From NCBI GenBank assembly GCA_036350795.1, contig JAZBNV010000030.1, positions 1 through 64,000 of the forward strand: 64,000 nucleotides of DNA, read 5' to 3'. The notes beneath the pieces were generated by a model. That model saw only the letters and a program-made list of their open reading frames with translations, had not been told where the DNA came from and ran no database searches. The position numbers were made by a program, and so were the translations under genes. Positions within the stretch are counted from its first letter, which is position 1, and every line of letters begins with the position of its first letter. Shown here piece by piece: positions 8,499 through 17,858 of the stretch. This DNA is from JAUVKT01 sp036350795 (GTDB taxonomy: Bacteria > Bacteroidota > Bacteroidia > Bacteroidales > VadinHA17).

Positions 8499-8744
8499 AT
8501 GGAAACTGCTGAAAAAGAAAGACTTCTGAGCAAGATACAGGCTACCCTCGATAAGGTAAGACCTTACCTGCAGTCGGACGGCGGCGACATTGAACTAGTT
8601 GATGTTACCAGCGATTTTAAGGTTGAAGTAAGGCTTACAGGAGCCTGTTCGGGATGCCCTTTTAGCATGCAGACACTGAAAGCCGGTGTTGAACAGGCCC
8701 TGATAAAGGAAGTCCCTGAAATAGTAGAAGTAGTTGCAGTATAA
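8499..8744 (+). CDS. NifU C-terminal domain Fe-S scaffold
   Basis: An 81-residue stand-alone NifU C-terminal (Nfu) domain. The cluster-binding CxxC is present in GACSGCPFS. Such small Nfu proteins bind a [4Fe-4S] cluster between two subunits and pass it to target enzymes. It follows mrp after 13 nt, so the pair probably forms an Fe-S delivery operon. About 80 bp separate it from porW. Confidence 0.92.
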   Translation: METAEKERLLSKIQATLDKVRPYLQSDGGDIELVDVTSDFKVEVRLTGACSGCPFSMQTLKAGVEQALIKEVPEIVEVVAV

Positions 8745-8824
8745 CTTAAGATTTTACTTACTTTTAGTACCAGAAATATACTATTTGTCAGCAAAGTCTG
8801 TTAGTAGTATAAACTGCTTTTAAT

Positions 8825-11473
8825 TTGGTATTATTCAGGAAATCATATCCGGGATTTTGCTTGCTTATTTTTTTTGTAAGCCTATCCTCCTGCTCGGTTG
8901 AAAAAAACACCAACCTGAGCCGCTTTTATCATAATCTTACCTCGCACTATAATATCTACTTTAACGGCAAAGAAAGCTACATGAAAGGAATGGAGCGTAT
9001 CTCTGCCTCAAATACCGACGACTACACAGTTATAATGCCCCTGTTTGAGTTCAGTAACCCCGATGCCATAAGATCTGCATCATCAGATATGGACAGGGCA
9101 ATGCAAAAAGCATCAAAGGTTATCAGTCTGCACTCCATGACAGCCAAACCCGAAAAAAAGGCTAATAAAAGTCTTAGTGAGAGGGAAAAAGAACTATATG
9201 ATAAGAATGACTATAACAACTGGGTTGACGATAGTTACCTTCTCCTTGGGAAGGCCCAGTTTATGAAGCACGATTTTGAGAATGCCAGGGTAACCTTTCT
9301 TCATAATATCCGCGAATCTGACAGCAGGCTTATACGGATTGAATCCCAGGTCTGGCTGGCAAGGTCTGTTGCCGCGCTAAATAACTATATAGAAGCCCTG
9401 CGTCTGCTTACAGAAATCGAGAACCAGGAAATGCCTGACTTGCTGAGGGCTGAATTATTACTGAGCAGGGCCGATATATACATCAAGGAAGAAAGATATG
9501 ATGAGGCAACTTTCCCTCTTGATCAGGCCTTGGAACTGATGAAAGGGAACAGTCCGAAAAACAGGTACACCTATATACTTGCCAGGCTCTACGAAGAAAC
9601 CGGCAACTCTGTTAAGGCCGGCAGTACATACAGGGAGGTGCTGAAACTGAGTCCTCCCTACGAACTGGAATTTAATGCCCGCATTAACCAGGCAGGTGTA
9701 TTTGATGTTGAAAGCGGAGACATTAATGAAATAGAAAAAGAACTTAAAAGACTTCTGAAGGACATAAAGAACAGGGAGTACCAGGACCAGATTTATTATG
9801 CGCTTGGAAATCTTGCAATGAGAGAAGGCAATGTTGACAAGGCTATTGAATATATACAACTCTCTGCTGCTGTAAGCTCAAGCAACATGAATCAGAAAGG
9901 CCGGTCCTACCTTATGCTGGCCGAACATTTCTTTGGAGAAAAAGAATACCTTAAATCACAGGTCTATTACGATAGTACGGTAAGCTTTCTCGAAAGCAGC
10001 TACCCGGGATATAAGGAGATAAACGAAACAGCTCTCGACCTGAAATCCCTCGCCGAAAACCTTAATACCATAGAACACCAGGACAGCCTCCGCTATGTTG
10101 CTTCGCTGCCCGAAGCACAGCAGCAGGCGCTGATCAATGGTATTATCAGAAAATTAGAGGAGCAGGAGAGACTTGCAGAGGCTGATATGGACGACAGGTA
10201 CAACATGGGCCAGTTTTACGAAAACCAGCGCAGGTTCAGGGATAATGTCGATCAGAGTGGCAAATGGTATTTCTATAACCAGGCAGCCCTCACCTTCGGG
10301 CGAACCGAATTCAGGAATCGCTGGGGACAAAGAAAACTTGAAGATAACTGGAGAAGAAGAAATAAGGCCAGGATTAACGGCATAAATCTTACTGAGGAAG
10401 GAGAACTGATGCAGGCAGACTCGGTACCCGTACTTCTGGACAAAAAATCGCCTGAATATTATTTAAAAGACCTCCCGCTTAATGATTCATTGCTGGCTGT
10501 CTCGGATGAGAGAATTGCAGCTTCACTTTTCAATGCGGGCAGAATATTCGATGAGAAATTCAACAACAGGGAGAAATCAAATGAACTCTATAATGAATTG
10601 ATAAGCAGGTACCCTGATAATATCCTTGTTGCACAGGCACTGTTCAATCTTTATAATCTTAATAAGAACTCAGAACCAGCCCTTGCAGAACGGAATAAAG
10701 AACTTCTTTTAACCAGCTTTCCTGATTCCGAGTTTGCGAAGATAGTTGCCAACCCTGACTATTATACTGTACTGCAACAGGAAAAAGTAGCCGAGGAAAA
10801 GCTTTACGATCGTGCATATAACAGCTGGCTTAATGAGAACCATAGCAGTGCTGTGGAGCTATGTGAAGAAGGTATGGCAAAATATCCCGACGGCGAATGG
10901 ATTTCGAAGTTTCACCTGCTCAGAGCCTATAGTATGGCCCGCCTGGTTGATGAACGAACACTGAAAGAGGAACTGCAGCTTATCGTTAAGCTTTTCCCCG
11001 CCACCGAAGAAGCAGCCAGAGCCTCTGAACTTATTGCCCACATAAACAGCGAAATACCTGAACTGAAAGTGGAAGAAGAAAAAGAAATAGCTGAAGAAAT
11101 ATACAGTACAGAACTAAGTGGCCCTCATTACTTCGTGGTAATAATTAAGAACAATAAACTGGATGTAAACAGGCTTACCTTTGATGTGATAAATTTCAAT
11201 ATCGACACATATACAGACAAAAACTACAGCACCAGGGGCGAGCTTGTTAATGATGAATACATTATGATAAGTGTAAGAACCCTTGAAGATGAATTTGTTG
11301 CTGCAGAATATTACAATAATTTCGATTATTCAGGCATTCTTAAGAACACGGGGTCGGCCGAAATAATGATATTTACAATCACCGAAGCTAACATGGAAAC
11401 ATTCCTGAAGGATAAGGATCCTGACAGGTATAATTTCTTCTTTGAGAATCACTACCTTAATCCGGAAGAATAA
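8825..11473 (+). CDS. porW: T9SS lipoprotein PorW/SprE
   Basis: An 882-residue outer-membrane lipoprotein of the PorW/SprE family, needed for type IX secretion; in Porphyromonas it links the translocon and the PorKLMN ring-motor. A signal peptide ends in lipobox LSSC at about residue 23, followed by the conserved block FYHNLTSHYNIYFN and a long run of TPR-like helices; the last 90 residues form a distinct C-terminal domain. The TTG at 8825 is the only start codon giving a full signal peptide, as the first ATG in frame lies beyond the lipobox. porX starts 9 nt after the stop, so the two are surely cotranscribed. Confidence 0.88.
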   Translation: MVLFRKSYPGFCLLIFFVSLSSCSVEKNTNLSRFYHNLTSHYNIYFNGKESYMKGMERISASNTDDYTVIMPLFEFSNPDAIRSASSDMDRAMQKASKVISLHSMTAKPEKKANKSLSEREKELYDKNDYNNWVDDSYLLLGKAQFMKHDFENARVTFLHNIRESDSRLIRIESQVWLARSVAALNNYIEALRLLTEIENQEMPDLLRAELLLSRADIYIKEERYDEATFPLDQALELMKGNSPKNRYTYILARLYEETGNSVKAGSTYREVLKLSPPYELEFNARINQAGVFDVESGDINEIEKELKRLLKDIKNREYQDQIYYALGNLAMREGNVDKAIEYIQLSAAVSSSNMNQKGRSYLMLAEHFFGEKEYLKSQVYYDSTVSFLESSYPGYKEINETALDLKSLAENLNTIEHQDSLRYVASLPEAQQQALINGIIRKLEEQERLAEADMDDRYNMGQFYENQRRFRDNVDQSGKWYFYNQAALTFGRTEFRNRWGQRKLEDNWRRRNKARINGINLTEEGELMQADSVPVLLDKKSPEYYLKDLPLNDSLLAVSDERIAASLFNAGRIFDEKFNNREKSNELYNELISRYPDNILVAQALFNLYNLNKNSEPALAERNKELLLTSFPDSEFAKIVANPDYYTVLQQEKVAEEKLYDRAYNSWLNENHSSAVELCEEGMAKYPDGEWISKFHLLRAYSMARLVDERTLKEELQLIVKLFPATEEAARASELIAHINSEIPELKVEEEKEIAEEIYSTELSGPHYFVVIIKNNKLDVNRLTFDVINFNIDTYTDKNYSTRGELVNDEYIMISVRTLEDEFVAAEYYNNFDYSGILKNTGSAEIMIFTITEANMETFLKDKDPDRYNFFFENHYLNPEE

Positions 11474-11482
11474 GACCCCTAA

Positions 11483-13039
11483 ATGAGCAAGATAAAAATA
11501 CTCTGGACCGATGATGAAATTGAGGTGCTCAGGCCTCATATAATATTTCTTGGCGAAAAGGGATATGATGTACATACCTGTTCAAACGGCAACGATACAA
11601 TTGATCTGGTTAGTGCCAACAATTACGACATTATTTTTCTTGATGAAAATATGCCCGGCCTTAGTGGTATTGACACCCTGAGGGAAATAAAAAAACTTAA
11701 GCCTTCAATACCCGTGGTAATGATTACCAAAAGCGAGGCAGAAGATATAATGGATGTAGCAATTGGGTCGGAGATAGCTGATTTCCTGATTAAGCCGGTA
11801 AAGCCGAGCCAGATATTGCTTAGCCTTAAGAAGAATATTGAAAGTTCCAGGCTGGTAACAGAAACAACTACCGTCGATTACCAGTCGGAGTTTGGTAAAA
11901 TCAGGTCGCTTATAAGCATGGCCGGCAATTACAGCGATTGGATTGATATTTACAGGAACATGGTTTACTGGGAGACAAGGCTGGATAGCGCCAACGATAA
12001 AAACCTTGAAGAGATATTCCATATGCAACAGCAGGAAGCCAATAGTGAGTTTGCCCGTTTTGTTGCAAATTCTTACCTGGAATGGCTTTCGCCCGGATGC
12101 AAAGACAAACCCTTATTCAGTAACCGGCTGATGGAAAAGAAAGTCTTTCCACTCCTTGAGGCTAAATCTTCTGTTCTGTTTATCCTTATTGATAATCTGA
12201 GGTATGACCAGTGGAAGATTATCGCTTCAGAGCTTAACGAACATGTAAATATCAGCAGCGAAGATCTGTACTTCTCAATATTGCCTACTGCAACCCAGTA
12301 TTCAAGAAATGCAATCTTTGCAGGGCTGATGCCGGCCGAAATAGAAAAAATGATGCCTCAGTACTGGGTAAATGACGACGAGGATAAAGGTAAAAATCTC
12401 TACGAAGACAAATTGCTTGAAGCTAACCTGAAGAGAAACCGGCTTGACTGCAGGTGGGAATATTATAAAGCAGGTTCCAACACCGAGGGAAAGAAGATAA
12501 ACGATAAAATCAACAGCATCCTTAAAAATGATCTTACTGTACTTGTATATAATTTTATCGATATGCTTTCGCACGCAAGAACAGAAATCGGACTGATAAG
12601 GGATCTTGCCGATAATGAATCTGCCTACAGGTCTGTTACCAGGTCGTGGTTCAGGCATTCACCGCTTTTCGAACTTATTAAAATGCTCAGGGGACAGAAT
12701 ATCAGGATAATACTTACAAGCGATCACGGAACAATAAAGGTAAGCAACCCGCTCAAGGTAATCGGCGACAGGCATTCTTCAACCAATATCAGGTATAAGC
12801 TGGGGCGTAACCTCGACTACCCTGAAAACAGGGTCTTCGAAATAAAAGATCCTGCCCGGGCTCAACTGCCAATGACCAATATATCATCCAGGTATATATT
12901 CGCAAAAGCTTACGATTACCTGGTATATCCGAAAAACTATAATCATTTTGCCAACTACTACAGGAATACCTTCCAGCACGGCGGAATATCATTAAACGAA
13001 ATGATAATACCGGTAATAAGCATGGAACCCCTTTCCTGA
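11483..13039 (+). CDS. porX: Response regulator-PglZ phosphodiesterase PorX
   Basis: A 518-residue fusion of a CheY-like receiver (residues 1 to about 120) with a PglZ/alkaline phosphatase-superfamily domain. In the receiver, acidic D10-D11, phosphoacceptor D54 (FLDENMPG) and K104 are in place. In the enzyme domain the Zn-ligand Asp at about 237 (LIDNLRYD), Thr in TATQYS (about 269-271), SDHGT and GDRHSS are present, so it should be active. PorX acts with the PorY kinase and SigP to control T9SS genes in Porphyromonas, and its effector domain cleaves oligonucleotide second messengers. It is coupled to porW (9-nt gap) and precedes tsaE. Confidence 0.93.
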   Translation: MSKIKILWTDDEIEVLRPHIIFLGEKGYDVHTCSNGNDTIDLVSANNYDIIFLDENMPGLSGIDTLREIKKLKPSIPVVMITKSEAEDIMDVAIGSEIADFLIKPVKPSQILLSLKKNIESSRLVTETTTVDYQSEFGKIRSLISMAGNYSDWIDIYRNMVYWETRLDSANDKNLEEIFHMQQQEANSEFARFVANSYLEWLSPGCKDKPLFSNRLMEKKVFPLLEAKSSVLFILIDNLRYDQWKIIASELNEHVNISSEDLYFSILPTATQYSRNAIFAGLMPAEIEKMMPQYWVNDDEDKGKNLYEDKLLEANLKRNRLDCRWEYYKAGSNTEGKKINDKINSILKNDLTVLVYNFIDMLSHARTEIGLIRDLADNESAYRSVTRSWFRHSPLFELIKMLRGQNIRIILTSDHGTIKVSNPLKVIGDRHSSTNIRYKLGRNLDYPENRVFEIKDPARAQLPMTNISSRYIFAKAYDYLVYPKNYNHFANYYRNTFQHGGISLNEMIIPVISMEPLS

Positions 13040-13046
13040 AAATTAC

Positions 13047-13054
13047 TATTTTTG
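13047..13054 (+). promoter_or_regulatory. -7 element for tsaE
   Basis: TATTTTTG, an exact TAnnTTTG match, ends 33 nt before the tsaE GTG and starts 8 nt after the porX stop. It suggests that tsaE has its own promoter. No obvious -33 TTG was seen. Confidence 0.45.
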
Positions 13055-13087
13055 CATGCTGTAAATCAACAGTATAAAAAAGTGTAA

Positions 13088-13498
13088 GTGAAAATACGTT
13101 TAAAAGATATTGACTCTGTACAAAAACTTGCCGCTAAGTTCCTTTCTGCCACAGCTTACAAAAAAGTTATTGCATTTTATGGCTCTATGGGTGCCGGTAA
13201 AACAACCTTTATAAAAGCCCTGTGCGAAGAACTTAATACAATTGATGTTGCAACGAGCCCTACCTTTACTATTGTAAATGAATATCTTACCGAATCAGGC
13301 GAGGATGTTTTCCATTTTGATTTTTACAGGATTAACGCCGTGACTGAAGCCCTTGATTTTGGCTTTGAAGAGTACCTCGAATCAGGGAGTTACTGCTTTA
13401 TTGAATGGCCTGAAAAGATTGAATCGCTACTTCCGGAAGACACTCTTAAGGTGTATATTGAGGTAAACGAAGACCAGTCCAGGACGCTGACATTTTAG
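13088..13498 (+). CDS. tsaE: tRNA t6A synthesis ATPase TsaE
   Basis: A 136-residue P-loop ATPase required, with TsaB and TsaD, to make threonylcarbamoyl-adenosine at position 37 of ANN-decoding tRNAs. Walker A GSMGAGKTT, the SPTFTIVNEY switch, HFDFYRI and the FIEWPEKI block are all typical. The start is a GTG at 13088; no upstream ATG in frame fits. It lies 48 bp after porX; a porX-tsaE-ald order is common in the phylum. Confidence 0.95.
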   Translation: MKIRLKDIDSVQKLAAKFLSATAYKKVIAFYGSMGAGKTTFIKALCEELNTIDVATSPTFTIVNEYLTESGEDVFHFDFYRINAVTEALDFGFEEYLESGSYCFIEWPEKIESLLPEDTLKVYIEVNEDQSRTLTF

Positions 13499-13515
13499 AA
13501 GCCTTTTTACCGATC

Positions 13516-13546
13516 TTGGCATACGTTGTTAAAATTTTTACCTTTG
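13516..13546 (+). promoter_or_regulatory. Promoter of ald
   Basis: TTG at 13516-13518, 20 nt, then TACCTTTG at 13539-13546, an exact match to the phylum consensus. The ATG follows 25 nt downstream. Confidence 0.65.
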
Positions 13547-13571
13547 GTTGTAATATTAACCCTATCCAGAT

Positions 13572-14792
13572 ATGAAGGAGCAGGAAAACAAAGACAATCA
13601 CCATCTTTCCAATGCAGCTCTTATGCCCAGGGAAGAACTTCTTGAAACAGGAAGAAAGAGAAAGAAGATTACAATAGGAATACCCTGCAACAGTGACCTT
13701 GCCGAAAAGCGTGTTTCGCTTACCCCCGAAGCCGTTAACATACTTGTAGAAGGAGGCAACGAAGTATATATACAGGAAGGATCAGGCCTTGGTGCAAACT
13801 ACAGCGATAAGGATTATAGCGAAAACGGGGCTGTAATTACGAAAACAGCCGACGAGGTGCTGAAGTGCGACCTGGTTATAAAGGTTTCTCCCTTTACCCT
13901 TGAAGAGGTTAATAAAATGAAAGGAAGGCAGGTAGTAATGTCCTACCTCAAGGTGCTGAAACATAAAGAAGATGTGCTAAGGGCACTGATTCGTAAAAAT
14001 ATTACAGCTATAGCATTTGAAAAAATAAAAGACCAGCACGGTAAATCTCCGGTTGTTGAGTCGATGAGCGAAATTAATGGTATAAGCTCCATACTTATTG
14101 CATCAGAATATCTCAGCAACCAGCATGGAGGCAAAGGAGTATTAATTGGAGGGATAGCCGGTGTTACACCAACCGAAGTACTTATAATAGGAGGTGGAAC
14201 TGCCGGCGAATTTGCGGCCCGGGCTGCAATTGGACTGGGATCGGTTGTTAAGGTATTTGATAACTCCCTTCATACCCTGAGAAAATTCCAGGAATCAGTT
14301 GGCCAGAGACTGCAGACTTCGGTATACCATACACAGGTATTAAAAAAAGCCCTCAAATCTGCCGATGTGCTTATCGGGGCTATTGAAATTGAAGACCTGA
14401 GGCCATGGTACCAGATAACTGAAGACATGATTAAATACATGAAAAAGGGATCTGTGGTGATCGATCTGAGTATTGACAGGGGAGGATGCATTGAAACAAT
14501 AGAATGCCGCGAACTCGAAGACCCTGTTTTCGAGAAGCATGGGGTAATTCATTTTTCGGCCTGGAACCTGCCATCAAGATTCGCCAGAACTGCTTCAATT
14601 TCATTTTCCAATGTTTTTACACCTATGATCCAGGAAATGGCAGACGCCGGAGGCATTGATAAAATGATGAAAACATCACAGGGACTCAGCCAGGGTGTTT
14701 ATGTTTATAAGGGAATACTGACCAACGAAACGCTGGGCCAGAAGTTTGGAATTCTCTCCAAAGATATCAACCTTCTCCTGGCTGCATTCTAA
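13572..14792 (+). CDS. ald: Alanine dehydrogenase
   Basis: A 406-residue NAD-dependent alanine dehydrogenase (alanine/pyridine nucleotide transhydrogenase family) that interconverts alanine and pyruvate plus ammonia. The N-terminal catalytic domain has RVSLTPEAV; the Rossmann loop is IGGGTAGEFAARAA. The N-terminus is some 35 residues longer than the roughly 370-residue enzymes of other phyla, as I recall is usual in Bacteroidota. It has its own promoter and overlaps the convergent LD-carboxypeptidase by 4 nt. Confidence 0.9.
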   Translation: MKEQENKDNHHLSNAALMPREELLETGRKRKKITIGIPCNSDLAEKRVSLTPEAVNILVEGGNEVYIQEGSGLGANYSDKDYSENGAVITKTADEVLKCDLVIKVSPFTLEEVNKMKGRQVVMSYLKVLKHKEDVLRALIRKNITAIAFEKIKDQHGKSPVVESMSEINGISSILIASEYLSNQHGGKGVLIGGIAGVTPTEVLIIGGGTAGEFAARAAIGLGSVVKVFDNSLHTLRKFQESVGQRLQTSVYHTQVLKKALKSADVLIGAIEIEDLRPWYQITEDMIKYMKKGSVVIDLSIDRGGCIETIECRELEDPVFEKHGVIHFSAWNLPSRFARTASISFSNVFTPMIQEMADAGGIDKMMKTSQGLSQGVYVYKGILTNETLGQKFGILSKDINLLLAAF

Positions 14793-15709
14793 GTAGCGCT
14801 GATTGCAAGCACTGAACTGATGGAATCGACCCTGAAGAAATATTCAGCTCCCAGGCACAGAGCCCTGTTATCAGCTGTATGACCTGCAGGAAATTTTAGT
14901 GCTACAGGGTATTTTTGCCCGGCAACAAGGTTCATAATAATATCTTCCAGGCTGTAAGCAAAATCATCATCCCCCTCCCTTGCAGGTGAAAAATCTCCAA
15001 TTACCAGTCCCCTTATCCTGTTAAAAATACCTGCCAGCCTCAGGCTGTGCAACATCCTGTCTACCCGGTAAAGATACTCTCCTGTTTCTTCAATAAACAG
15101 TATCTTACCATCAAGATAGCCTGCAAGCTCATTAGCCGGAACAGAACAGAGCATAGAAAGGTTGCCCCCCGCCAGTATTCCCTTACACTCGCCCTGCACC
15201 AGGCTTTCACTATCCCATTGACAGGAAGAACGACCATCAAAAAGCAGGGCCTTCAGAGTTAGCAGCGAAGAGCCAGACTCACCGGCTTGCCCAAAGTTCA
15301 GCAACATTTCACCATGTACAACCGGTATTCCTGTATTTAAACCTGTGTAATAATGAAGTATGCTGATGTCGCTGTAACCAATAAGCCACTTTGGATATGC
15401 AATAAGATTACCGAAAGATACCCGGTCTATAATCCTCGACAGGCCATAGCCTCCCCTGGCAAAAAATACAGCCTTAACAGAAGCATCATCAAGTGCAAAC
15501 TGCAGATCTGTAAGCCTCTCTTCATCGGTCCCGGCAAAGCTGCCATCACGCTTATACAAAGAGCTGCCTTCAACAGGTTCCAGTCCCCACGATTTCAATA
15601 TATTAAGTCCTTCCATGGTTTTAGCACGGTCTACTGCCCCCGAAGGGGCAACAACAGCCACTTTATCACCTTTCTTCAGAAATGGAGGCATAGCTATAAT
15701 TTCTTTCAT
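14789..15709 (-). CDS. LD-carboxypeptidase, family S66
   Basis: A 306-residue cytosolic murein tetrapeptidase of the LdcA/S66 family, which removes the terminal D-Ala from recycled peptidoglycan tetrapeptides. The N-terminal VAVVAPSGA, the nucleophile Ser in IGYSDIS, the Glu in FIEETGEYLYR and the His in FPAGHTADN complete a Ser-Glu-His triad. The ATG at 15709 was preferred over upstream in-frame starts because the extra 42 residues would run into the metG promoter and do not resemble the family. It converges with ald (4-nt overlap) and diverges from metG. Confidence 0.88.
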   Translation of the reverse strand: MKEIIAMPPFLKKGDKVAVVAPSGAVDRAKTMEGLNILKSWGLEPVEGSSLYKRDGSFAGTDEERLTDLQFALDDASVKAVFFARGGYGLSRIIDRVSFGNLIAYPKWLIGYSDISILHYYTGLNTGIPVVHGEMLLNFGQAGESGSSLLTLKALLFDGRSSCQWDSESLVQGECKGILAGGNLSMLCSVPANELAGYLDGKILFIEETGEYLYRVDRMLHSLRLAGIFNRIRGLVIGDFSPAREGDDDFAYSLEDIIMNLVAGQKYPVALKFPAGHTADNRALCLGAEYFFRVDSISSVLAISAT

Positions 15710-15772
15710 CTCTCTTTGTTTGAATTTATCGGCCGGGTTCCCTTCGCGGCAAAAGCTAAGATATAAATTTAC

Positions 15773-15780
15773 TATCTTTG
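15773..15780 (+). promoter_or_regulatory. -7 element of metG promoter
   Basis: TATCTTTG, an exact TAnnTTTG match, 42 nt before the metG ATG. It overlaps an upstream in-frame GTG (15778), which supports the downstream start. No -33 TTG is obvious. Confidence 0.5.
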
Positions 15781-15822
15781 CCGGTATTAAAAAACACCTG
15801 CCAAACAGTAAAGCAAATAACA

Positions 15823-17856
15823 ATGAAAGAGCCAAAAAGATACCTTGTTACATCAGCACTGCCCTACGCAAACGGACCAATTCATATCGGTCACCTTGCA
15901 GGAGTATATGTGCCCGGCGACATCTATACAAGGTACCAGCGAATGAAGGGAAGGGATGTAATTTCAATATGCGGATCGGATGAACATGGTGTGCCCATTA
16001 CCCTTAAGGCAAGAAATGAAGGAGTGACACCCCAGGAGATTGTTGACCGCTATCATGAATTAAATAAAAAAGCCTTCGAAGATTTTGGTATAAGCTTCGA
16101 TATTTATTCCCGTACATCCAATAAAGTTCATTACGAAACAGCCTCATCTTTCTTTAAAACTCTTTTTGAAAAAGGTGAGTTTATTGAAAAAACCTCAGGG
16201 CAGTATTATGACACCGAGGCAGGTACCTTTCTTGCCGACCGCTACATCAGGGGAACCTGTCCTCATTGTGGCAATGATGAGGCTTACGGTGACCAGTGCG
16301 AAAAATGCGGAACTTCCTTAAATGCTACCGATCTTATTAATCCACGTTCGGTTGTAAGTGGCTCAGAACCTGTAATTAAAGAAACTACCCACTGGTTTCT
16401 GCCCCTCGATAAGCATGAGGCATGGCTTAAGAAATGGATTCTTGAAGAGCACAGTGAATGGAAGCCAAATGTATACGGGCAGTGTAAATCGTGGCTCGAC
16501 CAGGGCCTGCAGCCAAGAGCTGTAAGCAGGGATCTCGACTGGGGAGTGCCGGTACCGCTCGACGGAGCTGAAGGAAAAGTTCTGTATGTATGGTTTGATG
16601 CTCCTATAGGTTACATTTCTGCAAGCCGCGAATTAACAGACAGGTGGGAAGACTACTGGAAAGACCCGGAGACAAAGATGGTTCATTTTATTGGCAAGGA
16701 TAATATTGTTTTTCACTGCATTATTTTCCCGGCCATGTTAAAGGCAGAAGGCTCATATATATTGCCTGATAATGTGCCGGCAAATGAATTTCTTAACCTT
16801 GAGAACGATAAGATATCAACCTCCAGGAACTGGGCCGTATGGCTTCATGAGTACCTTGAAGATTTTCCGGGCCAGCAGGATGTTCTGAGGTATACACTAT
16901 GCGCTAATGCCCCTGAAGCCAAAGACAATGACTTTACCTGGAAAGACTTCCAGGCAAGAAACAATAATGAACTGCTGGCCATCCTTGGTAATTTTGTTAA
17001 CAGGGCCCTGGTGCTTACAAATAATTACTTCGACGGAGTAGTACCACTGCGGGGAACAGTAAACAGCTACGATAAAGAAGTACTTGACCAGGTTGACGTG
17101 CTTAAACAAAAGACCGCTAAAAGTCTCGAAGAATACCGGTTCAGGGAGGCCCTTAAAGAGGCGATGAACCTGGCCCGGCTGGGTAATAAATATCTTGCCG
17201 ACACTGAGCCCTGGAAACTTATAAAAACCGACATTGAGAGGGTAAAAACCATCCTTAATATATCATTGCAGATCACTGCCAACCTGAGTATTATCCTCGA
17301 TCCCTTCCTGCCCTTCTCTGTTGTAAAACTCAGGGAATGGATAAATATCGAAAGACTCCCCTGGGATAAGGCAGGAGATACTGAACTGCTTAAGGAGGGT
17401 CATAAAATAAACAAACCATCGCTTCTTTTCAGAAAAATTGAGGACAGCGAGATAGAAGCCCAGGTAAATAAGCTCCTTGACACCAAAAAAGAAAATATGA
17501 AAAGCTCACAGCTTATAAGCCCTGCCAGGGAAAATATCAACTTTGACGATTTTACAAAACTGGATATAAGAACAGCCACAATTTTAGAAGCAGAAAAAGT
17601 GCCAAAGACAAAAAAACTGCTTAAACTAAGTATTGATACCGGACTGGACCGGAGAACCGTTGTGTCTGGTATAGCAGAATATTTTGACCCCTCTTCCATT
17701 GTTGGCAAACAGGTTTCAGTACTTGTAAACCTTGAGCCACGCAAAATAAAGGGAATTGAATCGCAGGGTATGATACTGATGGCTGAAGACAGTGACGGAA
17801 AACTGGTATTTGTTTCGCCCTCAGAGCCGATTACCAACGGAAGTGAAATAAAATAG
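15823..17856 (+). CDS. metG: Methionine--tRNA ligase
   Basis: A 677-residue class I synthetase charging tRNA-Met. Signatures: the HIGH motif in GPIHIGHLAG, a CxxC...CxxC zinc knuckle (CPHCGN...CEKCG), the KMSKS equivalent KISTS in DKISTSRNW, the anticodon-binding helices, and a C-terminal EMAP/Trbp111-like tRNA-binding domain (last ~110 residues, from FDDFTKLDIRTA). The ATG at 15823 gives the family N-terminus MKEPKRYLVTSA. It ends 2 nt from the convergent SPOR-domain gene. Confidence 0.96.
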   Translation: MKEPKRYLVTSALPYANGPIHIGHLAGVYVPGDIYTRYQRMKGRDVISICGSDEHGVPITLKARNEGVTPQEIVDRYHELNKKAFEDFGISFDIYSRTSNKVHYETASSFFKTLFEKGEFIEKTSGQYYDTEAGTFLADRYIRGTCPHCGNDEAYGDQCEKCGTSLNATDLINPRSVVSGSEPVIKETTHWFLPLDKHEAWLKKWILEEHSEWKPNVYGQCKSWLDQGLQPRAVSRDLDWGVPVPLDGAEGKVLYVWFDAPIGYISASRELTDRWEDYWKDPETKMVHFIGKDNIVFHCIIFPAMLKAEGSYILPDNVPANEFLNLENDKISTSRNWAVWLHEYLEDFPGQQDVLRYTLCANAPEAKDNDFTWKDFQARNNNELLAILGNFVNRALVLTNNYFDGVVPLRGTVNSYDKEVLDQVDVLKQKTAKSLEEYRFREALKEAMNLARLGNKYLADTEPWKLIKTDIERVKTILNISLQITANLSIILDPFLPFSVVKLREWINIERLPWDKAGDTELLKEGHKINKPSLLFRKIEDSEIEAQVNKLLDTKKENMKSSQLISPARENINFDDFTKLDIRTATILEAEKVPKTKKLLKLSIDTGLDRRTVVSGIAEYFDPSSIVGKQVSVLVNLEPRKIKGIESQGMILMAEDSDGKLVFVSPSEPITNGSEIK

Positions 17857-17858
17857 AG

